DNA from: Wuchereria bancrofti
Taxonomy: Eukaryota; Nematoda; Chromadorea; Rhabditida; Onchocercidae
Assembly (NCBI GenBank): GCA_005281725.1
Contig: SSBO01000001.1
Coordinates: 500,956 to 564,955, forward strand
Reading direction: 5' to 3'
Length of the DNA stretch: 64,000 bases
The position numbers and the translations under genes were made by a program. Positions within the stretch are counted from its first letter, which is position 1. Each line of letters opens with the position of its first letter. Positions 26,001 through 37,246 of this stretch are shown piece after piece. The notes under the pieces are model-generated. The model was not told the origin of the DNA. It did no database searches and worked only from the letters and a program-made list of their open reading frames with translations.

Positions 26001-29000
26001 TTCTATTTGAATATTTTTAACAGATATTTTCAAAATTATCTAAATTTAATATGTTACAAAATTATTTAATTTAGGAATCTTGGAGAAGAGGGACATTTGT
26101 TTACAGATGAAAATATTAACACAGTTTATGGTAAACATACTATCGAAGGAATATTAGCATATACAGCATCAACAAGAGGCAAGTTGTAATGTAAACAAAT
26201 TGTTAATGGACGATGATGGTGATAATGGTTGGTGATGATGATGATGATGATAATGGTGATAATAGTGATGGTAATGATGATGGTGTTGATATGATGATGG
26301 TGATGATGATAATAGTGATGATGATAATGGATGATGATGGTGACCATGGCGGTGATGATAGAGATGACTGATGATGACAGTGATAGTGATGATAACGATA
26401 ATGATGATGTGATGACGATGCTGATGTTGATTGATAATAGATGATAATAATGATGAGTAATAATAATTGACTATTATGATAATAATAATTGATTATTATT
26501 CAAATGTTGATAAAAAAAAACGAATTAAAGAAAAAGAGTAGGAGAGAGAAAGGAAACCAATAAAGATTTTCATTTTATAAAACTTTTTTAACTTTAACCA
26601 ACAAATTTTCATCTGTTCGTATTTTCATTTTGTTGATTTATTTTAGCTTATCGATGATTATGATTTGTATAATTCAGAAAAGTTTATTTTTCAGCATGTC
26701 CATATCCTCCGAATTTCGCTGCCTTAGAATATTATCATGCTAGTGTTCATATTTGGATAGGTGGTGATATGAAGCCACCATCGACCTCTGCTAATGACCC
26801 CGTCTTTTTTCTTCATCATTCATTTGTTGATTATATATTTGAAAATTGGCGACAAATGCATCAAAATCGAATACAACGTGAACAAGTATGCATTACATGA
26901 ATTATGAAAACTTAAATTTTTTTTTTTTTTTGCTTTAGTTAATAAAAACGATAAAAATTAAAGAAATCTTTCGAGTATTTGTTAAAGATAATTTTATGCT
27001 AGAATTTATTTCAAGTTATTGACAAAGGTAAGGAAATGAAGAAAAGGATGAAAAAAGTGGAAAAGTTGAAATTTTATTTCATTTAAAAAATTGTTTTAAA
27101 AAAGTTAAAAACAAATTTTGAATAATTTCGGATGGTCAATCAGTATTAAACATACAATTTAATTTTTATTGCAGTGCTTCGTATCACTTGCCATCAAGGA
27201 TATTTTTCAAAATTTTTACCTTTTATCGTTTCCATTTTTTAATTTTCGCTGTTTTCCTTTTCTTTTTTGATGCAAATTTCACTTCTCATTTTTGAAATTT
27301 TTTTTTAAAATTTTTATTTGAAAATTACAAAAAAAAAATGAAATAAAAGTAGCAATGATAGTTATTAATTAATTTAGGATTATCCCGAAGAGATTATAAC
27401 TTGTACAACTCCACGTCATTTTGCTAATGCAAATATGCGACCATTCAATTTAGTAAACAAACATGGTAAGCAAATTTGATTAACTTTTCCAATTTTTAAA
27501 CTTATTTGTAAAAAAAGAACACAAGAGAGAGAGGGAGAGAAAGAGAAAGAGAGATAAACAAGATGACAAAAAAAAGTGCAATAAATTGAACCTAAATTTA
27601 AAATGCAATAATAAATTTAATCTAAATTAATTAATTATAAAATATAATCATATAGGTTTATCGAATTCATATACGGATTATTTATATACTTATGCGCCAC
27701 GACCAAATTGTAGCGCTAGTAAACCAACTTGCCAATCGCAATTCTTATTTTGCGATTTACGAAACGGTCCTGCACATTGTGTTTCAAAAATTAAACTTGG
27801 AAAACGATGTGAAAAATTTATTGGTGAAGATGTATGTTATATGGGAATTTGTTTGGATGGTTATTGCAAATTAAGAAATGCTACTTTGGTGAGTGAAAAA
27901 TGATAAAAAAAAAATTGAAATTAGATAAGAAATAAATACTCATAGAGTTTGATCTATAAGATTTTCTTTTTTTTTGAAATAAATAATTTTATAATTCTGT
28001 TTATAGATTATTTATATATATATATATTTGTTGATATCTATTTTTTATTTCATTTAGATTTCATCATCAATTTCAACATCACAATCATTTCAACATATCA
28101 CTACTAAACCACCATTTCAACAACATAAAAATTTATCTGGAATGCAACAAATTAGAAATGCGTTGAGGCATAAAATTTCTGGCCGAAATCGTAACTCTAC
28201 TAAAGCAACAATAAGAACAACAACAACAGTACGATTTAAAAATTAATTTAAATTTTCATTATTGAAGTTAATAATCATTTTTGTAGTAAAAAAAAAAAGA
28301 AAAGAAACGATATTGAAAAATAATTTAAAATTAATAATAATGAAATTAATAGGCAATGCAAACAAAATGTCTAAATGATGATCCATGCTGTAATTTATGG
28401 GCTAAAAATGGTGAATGTCCAAATAATGTTGAATATATGAGAATGTATTGTCGTCGAAGTTGTAACTATTGTCAAAGCACTGATAATAGACAAAATGATA
28501 ATGGTAACATTTTTCCTTTTTCTTTCAAATTTAATTAATTGAAATGATTTGTTTCTAATCTAATTTCAAATTAATAATAAACAAAATGATAATGAACAAA
28601 ATGAATAATAAACAAAATGATAATCATTTTTCCTTTTTTCCTTTTTCTTGCAAATTTAATTAATTGAAATGATTTATTTTAATCTAATTTCAAATTAATA
28701 ATAAACAAAATGATAATAGTAGCATTTTTCCCTTTTTTTTCCTTTTTCTTGCAAATTTAATTAATTGAAATGATTTATTTTTAATCTAATTTCAAATTAA
28801 TAATAAACAAAATGATAATGGTAGCATTTTTCCCTTTTTTTTCCTTTTTCTTGCAAATTTAATTAATTGAAATGATTTGTTTTTAATCTAATTTTAAATT
28901 AATAATAAACAAAAAATTTGGTTCATTCCAGATAAATTTTTTGATGAATTGATGTGTTCAAAGTAATGCTAAAGAAATGGATTGCAAATTTTTAGTTTTA

Positions 29001-29228
29001 AAATTTAGTTTGAATTAAATAAATATTATTTAATACTAATTATACATTTCTATTTCTGATAAATATTTTCCAGGTTGTTTCGATCGGCATATTTCATGTT
29101 CCCATATGCGATTGCGAGGTGAATGCAATCAAAGAACAAAATGGATGGCAGAAAATTGCCAAGCTAGCTGTGGTTGGTGTAACATTTCAGCTTATGATCT
29201 ATGTATCCGAACAGCTTTAACTAATTAA
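23044..29228 (+). CDS. secreted tyrosinase (type-3 copper oxidase) with two ShKT domains, 617 aa
   Basis: Exons are 23044-23170, 23723-23913, 24294-24467, 24934-25001, 25773-25973, 26075-26178, 26695-26885, 27378-27465, 27656-27888, 28058-28228, 28353-28503 and 29074-29228. A hydrophobic signal peptide ([13 protein letters not shown]) starts the protein. Copper site A histidines are about H162, H172 and H181 ([22 protein letters not shown]); site B has H303 and H307 (YYHASVHIW) and [12 protein letters not shown] near 330. A cysteine-rich segment (about 395-455), a Ser/Thr/Gln linker and two six-cysteine ShKT modules (about 521-556 and 568-602) follow. Tyrosinases oxidise phenols; in nematodes they are associated with cuticle or eggshell cross-linking. 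Intron 6 has a GC donor. An AATAAA lies 15 bases after the stop. Confidence 0.95.
23428..23514. repeat. 27-bp purine-rich tandem repeat
   Basis: Three units of ATTAAATAAAAAGAGAGAAA plus a short A-rich tail, within intron 1 of the tyrosinase gene. Confidence 0.85.
23573..23652. repeat. dispersed direct repeat, copy 2
   Basis: Second copy of the segment at 22758-22840, about 815 bp away, inside tyrosinase intron 1. The pair brackets exon 1. Confidence 0.75.
26178..26180 (+). other. GC splice donor of tyrosinase intron 6
   Basis: The exon ends AGAG and the intron starts GCAAGT. Only this boundary brings the next exon (ACPYPPNF...) into frame with the conserved copper B region. Reading through meets TAA after three codons. 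GC-AG introns normally need this strong GCAAGT match. Confidence 0.8.
26205..26460. repeat. imperfect GAT/GGT trinucleotide array
   Basis: About 250 bp of degenerate (GAT)n and GGTGAT repeats in tyrosinase intron 6. The reverse strand reads as a histidine- and isoleucine-rich frame, which is an artefact of the repeat. Confidence 0.9.
27519..27556. repeat. GA-rich microsatellite
   Basis: A run of GA, GAGG and GAAA units in tyrosinase intron 8. Confidence 0.8.
28491..28912. repeat. about 100-bp tandem repeat spanning a splice donor
   Basis: Copies of a unit starting CAAAATGATAAT begin near 28491, 28613, 28706 and 28808, and share a TTTTTCC-rich block and AATTTAATTAATTGAAATGA. The first copy contains the last 13 bases of tyrosinase exon 11 and its GTAACA donor; the fourth copy repeats the donor context as ATGGTAGCA. 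Confidence 0.88.
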
Positions 29229-30340
29229 TTAATTACATTTAAAATAAATTGGCCAAGGGTATTTGTTAATTATTCAAATTTTCGCTTAAACATTATTACT
29301 ATTAGCTCGACATTATCATTAGTATTGTTATTAATTATTATTATTATTGTTATCGTTATTATTAATATTATAATTATTAATAGTATTAGTATTGGCAGGT
29401 CACTTATTATCCTCATCATATATCACATATTATCATATCAGCTTGTCAATCTTTCATTCAACATATCAAAATAACTTCTTTTAATTATAGAAGTATTTGT
29501 TATAGATAAAGTAGGAATTTATAGAATACTTTTTCAAATCAACTTTTCAAATATACAGCAAAAAAAAAAAAACTATGAAGAATTCTTAGAAGTAATATTT
29601 GTGTAATTAAAGAACGATTAAATTCCTTTTTATCTTCATGAATCCAAATTTCAAATTTTCGAATTACATGAAATACATTTCATCTTTTATTTTCATTTCA
29701 TATTTTGTACATGAGCCTTATACCTTCTCCCACTCTATTTTAACCTTATTAATAAGTATCTTTTACATTCCTCACAATCTTTAGTTTACTTTGTAAACAA
29801 ATATTCTTTATTCAACGCCTTTTCAATTTCCTTTTCCACCTCACTGCCAAATTTATTATCATCGTTGTATCTCTTTAGATTTAATAGCTTAGTCGAGATT
29901 TAATTTAATGAAAAGAACAAATTAGAAAATTGCTATCGCGATAATACTGTCAAAATTATATTTCTCAGGTTCGTTAACAATGAATTTATACAATGAAAAA
30001 CAAATATGCTCGCCTTAATTTGACAGACTTCCACCAACCAGTCCATTACAATTTAATTGAAGTGGAATGATAATTCCCCTACAGAACAACAAAACACCAA
30101 CAATAACATCGAAGCACTTACCACAGACAGTCCAACAATTTTACCACCCTAAAACGAGAGGAAATATTGACACTAAGTGCTGAATTCGTCCTTCCCTCTA
30201 CTAATCCGCTTAGATCAAGCCTTTCTTTGAACTTATTTTCAAAACAATCACTTGCGTACTGTGTATGGAACACATATACATAATGAAAATGAATTTATTA
30301 CAAAACGTTTCCAAAAAACAATACAAATAACAATATAAAT
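29229..30340. other. convergent intergenic region
   Basis: AT-rich 3' flanks of the tyrosinase gene (plus) and RPS27A (minus). It contains TTA/ATT-rich stretches near 29330-29390. A minus-strand AATAAA at 30299-30294, about 42 bases after the RPS27A stop, is a likely poly(A) signal. No other gene was seen. Confidence 0.6.
30294..30299 (-). terminator. probable poly(A) signal of RPS27A
   Basis: AATAAA on the minus strand about 42 bases past the stop codon, at the usual distance for a short 3' UTR. Confidence 0.55.
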
Positions 30341-32075
<1,735 letters not shown>

Positions 32076-32076
32076 G
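32076..32076 (+). promoter_or_regulatory. candidate SL trans-splice acceptor of aldolase
   Basis: ATGTGCTTCAG ends here, 14 bases before the ATG at 32091 used for the long form. Confidence 0.45.
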
Positions 32077-32090
32077 ACAAATCCGTATGA

Positions 32091-34222
32091 ATGCCACTGA
32101 ATACATATCGAATATTGATTGATGGAGTATTGGTAATCATTATAAGTACTCTTTTGACTTATCATCGAAATATCAGCAATAAAAGTGTTATCGAGGAGAA
32201 AAAAGCAGTTGTTATGGTAGCAACGCTTAGCAGAAGTCAACAGGATAAATTACACACAATTGCCCGAAAGCTTGTGGAATCAGGAAAAGGTATTTTAGCG
32301 GCTGATGAAAGCATCGGTAAGAAATTGGCATCTTATTAAAGTTTTAATTGGCTATTGCACGATAAAAATTACACCGTTTCATTTCACATTCCTTTGCATT
32401 ATATATGGTGTTAAGTCGTTTCACATTATTGGTTTAATGGAATGAAGATTCGAGGAATTTACACTAATATCCTTTTGTCAGTAATTTCTATTTTTATCAA
32501 TAACCAAAATTCATCAGTAATTTCCAGGTACGATAGGTAAACGGTTCGCTACGATTGGGATGGAAAATAATGTGAGAAACCGAAGAAATTACCGATATAT
32601 GCTGTTCACAACACCAAATATATCGCAGTATATTTCAGGAATAATACTACATGAAGAAACATTTAGTCAGGTAACTTATCAATTTATCAACATCATAGCG
32701 AATATGATAATGAACAGCATTTTGTTATTAGAATAGCAAGAAACTTGTAGTTCTAATCTTACTCTTGTGAATTTATGCTCACGTGAACTGCGTGTACTTG
32801 TTAAAATTAATTAAAAAAAGGATAGAATTAATTTATTCGGATACTGTTAAGTAGCTATAGAGGGAATATATCCTTACTCCATGAATGTTTTAATTATTAG
32901 AGAGATGATGCTGGCAAACCTTTTGTGGACATCATCAAGGAAGCGGGCATATTGCCGGGAATTAAGCTTGACAAAGGTCTTGAACCGTTTGATGGAGGTA
33001 TAGAATACATCACAAGGGGTGAGTAAATTCTCATGTAATTGAAGTGCTAATTTTTGAATTTCTTTGTCAGGGTATGTGGTTCTCTTGTTTTTAAATGAAT
33101 AAATCCAAGATCTAAATCTGAATATTTCGCGTGCAACGTTTTGTTGCAGGTCTCGACGATTTGAAAGAAAGAGCTGTATATTTTAAAAAAGGTGGATGTT
33201 GGTTTGCAAAATGGCGCTGCGTATATAAGATTTCCGACGTAACACCATCACGAAAAGTTCTGGAGGAAAATGCCAGGATACTAGCACAATACGCAGTCTC
33301 AAGTCAGCAAGCAGGGCTGGTGCCAATAATCGAACCAGAGGTCCTATTATTTCGAAATTCTTTACGTAATTTTTATGAATCCGAACTGTTTGGTAATTAA
33401 GTGGTTAGTTCATGGTAATATAATATTTGATATTTTGATCATAATCAGCAAAGACTCGAAACTGTTTTAGGTTCTTTCTGATGGTGCACATGATTTAGAA
33501 AAGGCTGAAAAGGTTACAGAACAAGTCTTAGCAGAAGTTTATAAATCACTTCATGATCATGGCGTTTACCTCGAAGGTACTCTTCTGAAAACGAATATGG
33601 TCGTACCAGGATCAAAATTCACAGGCAAGGTTGTTATTCAACTTTAGTAGTAGGTATAATTTTAAGATCTTTATTGGATGACTAAATTATGGAAGGCGCT
33701 AACGAAGTATGAATTGGGAAGTTTCATATTACATTCAAATTCGCAGTAGTACGTCATAAAGCATTATCTTGCAAAATGACAGTTGCGATTTCAAGGTTGG
33801 ACACGACAGAACAGCTAAAGAAACATTTCGAGCGCTAACAAGAACAGTGCCTGCAGCAGTTCCCGGTATTGTTTTCTTGTCTGGTGGTCAGCTGGAGAAA
33901 GATGCTACTAGGAATTTGAATGAAATTAATAAAATAGCAATCAACAAACCATGGAAACTTTCTTTTAGGTTTGCGTTATTTTATATTTCTAAACACACTC
34001 TATTATCTGCTTTTCAAAAATTCGAATCCCATTTGGTGGAAACTCTGAGAACATTATAGTTAGTAATAAAATGTGCTTTGCAGTTACGGCCGAGCTCTAC
34101 AAACTTCAGCTTTAAAAGAGTTCACGATAAATGGTTCAAAAGAGGCGCAAACAACATTTCGACATAGAGCAAAACTTAATGCTTTGGCTGCCGAAGGAAA
34201 CTACATCGATGATCTTGAATGA
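32091..34222 (+). CDS. divergent class I fructose-bisphosphate aldolase, 382 aa (341 from inner Met)
   Basis: Exons are 32091-32316, 32528-32670, 32901-33018, 33150-33340, 33471-33629, 33796-33968 and 34084-34222. Class I aldolase motifs are present in order: [42 protein letters not shown] with the Schiff-base lysine, FLSGGQ and SYGRALQ. The enzyme splits fructose 1,6-bisphosphate in glycolysis. The C-terminus stops at GNYIDDLE and lacks the usual tail of about 20 residues ending in tyrosine, which affects substrate preference. The long start adds 41 residues with a hydrophobic segment ([17 protein letters not shown]); the inner Met at 32214 gives a normal N-terminus. The segment [14 protein letters not shown] is unlike standard aldolases. 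It may be a second, specialised paralogue. Confidence 0.92.
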
Positions 34223-34381
34223 AAAAAAGATTTTGACAGCTTGTAATATATATACATATATTTTTCTTTCCTGATTTCTGTTTTAAATTGAGCCAAAATG
34301 AAATTGAAAATTTGAAAGCTCAGCCTAATTACACAAATGAACTAACACATATACTCATTTCTTGCTTTACATTTGCTAAAT

Positions 34382-35177
34382 TCAGAAGTGCCAACGCCCT
34401 TCTTTTGGTTTATATCCGAGCTTATTGGCTACCCCTTCATAAACAGGTGATTCGGCATATGCACAATATTGAGGTGGATCTGTATATCGTCGTTTTTGTA
34501 CCTGTAATTCAGGGCCTTAATAGCAAAAATTGTACTTCCAATTAAAACCAAAAAAAAAGATTTTACTATACTAATAAATTTACTAAATTTGATTGAACAT
34601 CATTCAGCGGTTCGTTTATAGCAATGGTGGTTTTATGAAGTGATTTCCCAAAATATTCGGGTCTTTGGAGGATTTAGAAAAAAGCGTCAAAAAAATTCTT
34701 AACTCCCAAGAATCCAAAATGTCACTTTAATTAATGTACCTTAACATGGCTACCGTCACACAATGGACGGTTTTTTGTTGCTTTGCATCCGCAAAGGCTG
34801 TATTCTCCATCTTTTTCAACTTCGAAACATACGGGTTTCAGTGTTGTGATTCCCTCTGCAGTATGACTGCCATCACACCACGGCTAAAATATCGTGGTTA
34901 TCAATGGATTAGAAAAAGAAATAAAAGCCTATTTAAACCAGTAAAGTAAATCCAGAAGGTTCGTAACCATAGTTTTATGAAAAACGAGACAAGACGGAAC
35001 TAAGTTGTTTACCTGTTTTCCGGACAGACCACATGAACACCAGGAATATTGCTCGCCTTTTCTCAACTTCATTCTTATTGGTTTGTTCTCCAAACATATG
35101 CCTATTTCAGGATACCAAGCGGCAGAAGGATTCAACAATTTCACACTACTTATTGCACGCGATAGAATTTTACAAAT
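34382..35177 (-). CDS. CISD3-like mitochondrial CDGSH iron-sulfur protein, 5' end not found
   Basis: Exons are 35177-35013, 34883-34740 and 34501-34382 (55 + 48 + 39 residues). Two CDGSH motifs are present: CSCGLSGKQ joined across an intron to PWCDGSH, and CGCKATKNRPLCDGSH. Two motifs in one chain is the CISD3 (MiNT) type, a matrix protein carrying two 2Fe-2S clusters. The first readable residues, ICKILSRAISSVK, look like part of a mitochondrial presequence, but no in-frame ATG precedes them in this exon, so a small upstream exon is missing from the model. The C-terminal exon (DPPQYCAYAESPVY...) extends beyond the second motif. The gene is convergent with aldolase, with 159 bp between stop codons. 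Confidence 0.88.
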
Positions 35178-37233
35178 CTGAAAATTTCAGCCAAGATTCT
35201 CGTGGTGGCACCACATAACTTACAATAATAGCACAGTGGAATATATTAGTGAACAAGAATACGTATTCCTACCTTTTCTTCTAATATATAATATTTAAAA
35301 ATTGTTAATTTAATTCATTTTTGCATATGTTGCTTTCGATTATATCGAACTTTTGTGTTACAATGTATAAACGATGAAAAAAAAAGATTTAGTCGTTACT
35401 AAGTGAACAAACGTATATAATCGAGTAGATAAGTATTGTAAATTTATTAATGATGATAACTAAATCATTATATTTTGGATCAACAGATTATTGTGTTACT
35501 AATGCAATAGTTGTTACTAATGCAAATCATTATAACACAGTCATTTTTTCATTAAATACTGCCAATTTTTTTGAGGTTAACTTCAAGCAGTTATAAAATA
35601 ATTGTTTCTAATCAATGATAATATTTAATGTTGACCAATAGTCTGTTTCATCACTTATTTACTATGGCTAGTAGAAGTAAAAGTAGCAAACATGGTAAAG
35701 TCTTATTAAAGAAAAGTGAACTAATGATAGCAAAGAATAGCTTACACGATGAATGTCTCGGATGTTCGTTATTTTATCGAATGTATTTCTGAACATTATC
35801 CAGCTGAAAAGCTACTGAAAATATTTAAGAAATTTGATGAAAATTGAAAAACACAATGATATTTTCCGCAATCAGAAAGTCATTAATCCATTGCTATTTT
35901 AACAGTGATTCTCTGTGACAAAATGACCAATCTGAAAAAATATGACGAAAAAAAGAGTCTCATTTCAACATTGCTACCTATGACAAGCTTATCTACTTAG
36001 AAAAAATGTAAGAAAAAAAAATCTGATTCGATATCATTTCCTGTACTGAGCTAAACAATCTAGAAAAAAACAGCCTAGACGTATTCGATGGCCTAGACCT
36101 ATCTGATCATTCTTGTCCAATTACGAATATAAGCCTTTGTAAAGATATATTGTAAGTGTCATGAAAATTAGCAACATTAGATATAATTAAACATTCTGTG
36201 ATAAACAAATATTTCATCTTTAAACAATAAAAAAACTAACGTGCACGTATGCGTCATTAGTGCATGCTTAAAATCATAAAAAAAAAAGACTTAAAATCAT
36301 AAAAAAATATTTAGGAAAAGTTCCAAATGAATTTAAAAACAAATTTGAAAGATTGGTGCAAATTTGATTTGCTGAATGCATCAATGACACATGCATGCAC
36401 GTCAACAAAAGCAATCAAAATGCATCTGAAAAGCACGCAACATGCAGCGCGCTTGAGAGCTGTTACATACATGCAAAATTTTTGCGGGTAATTCAATTTT
36501 GAAAAATTTCCTCATAACTTTTCAGGTCATATTTCTTCGCACATTAGGTATGTTTTTGAGCTTTGGGGATATATTTCCGGATCCGATAATGCATGCATCT
36601 GTAACATTCAGGATATCAGATCCGTTTTTATACTTTTATTTTGGATTAATAGCAGGAATATTGGAAATGATGATAATTTCTCATAATATTGTTTCTTTTC
36701 TTTCGATATTACTAAAATTTTCCAGCAGAATGCATTAAGAGAAAGTAGAAATTGTAAAGATGTAAGTATTGATTAACTCATTTTCTCTTCAAAATTTCTT
36801 ATAATCTGTCATTTGTTTATAACTTTCCATCAAATAAACTGTAATATTCATGCGCAGTTCACAGTTTCTATAACACTTAACATGCTAGCATCTCTATTAA
36901 TTATAAATATTAATTGATAGAATTAAATTTATAATATTAAATTGATAATATTTTCAAGTTAATAGAAATTACATGAGTAAGGAGAATCACAACTCCAATT
37001 TTACACAGCGATATAATTTATCTGAGAATTTAAGGATTTTGGTGCAAATCAAACAGATTAAATTAGTCTTTTGTCATAATCAAAATATTTCCAAATTAAA
37101 ATTTAACTTGTAGATATTCAGCTAATTTGCTATGTTTCTATTGTTGTACATTGGAATTGAAGTATTCATTTGCAAGATTCGATGCTAAGTGTTTTTTTTT
37201 TTTGAAATAATCAATGATTTATTGTTGTTCACA
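35178..37233. other. divergent intergenic region (CISD3 / ASPM)
   Basis: About 2 kb. It should contain the missing first exon of the CISD3-like gene and the ASPM promoter. One 39-codon plus-strand frame (ATG near 35664, starting MASRSKSSKHG) and a short frame near 36499 were seen but could not be joined to either gene. Nothing else was supported. Confidence 0.45.
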
Positions 37234-37234
37234 G
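37234..37234 (+). promoter_or_regulatory. candidate SL trans-splice acceptor of ASPM
   Basis: TTGTTGTTCACAG ends here, 12 bases before the ATG at 37247. An additional upstream exon is not excluded. Confidence 0.4.
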
Positions 37235-37246
37235 AGAATAGAATCG

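Noticed and set aside
26126..26347. Minus-strand histidine- and isoleucine-rich open frame
   Set aside because: It is the reverse complement of a GAT/GGT repeat within a tyrosinase intron, so it is a composition artefact.
35664..35783. Short plus-strand frame MASRSKSSKHG..., with possible donor, as a first ASPM exon
   Set aside because: Joining it to later candidate exons brings an in-frame stop before the ASPM start at 37247, and there is no family support.
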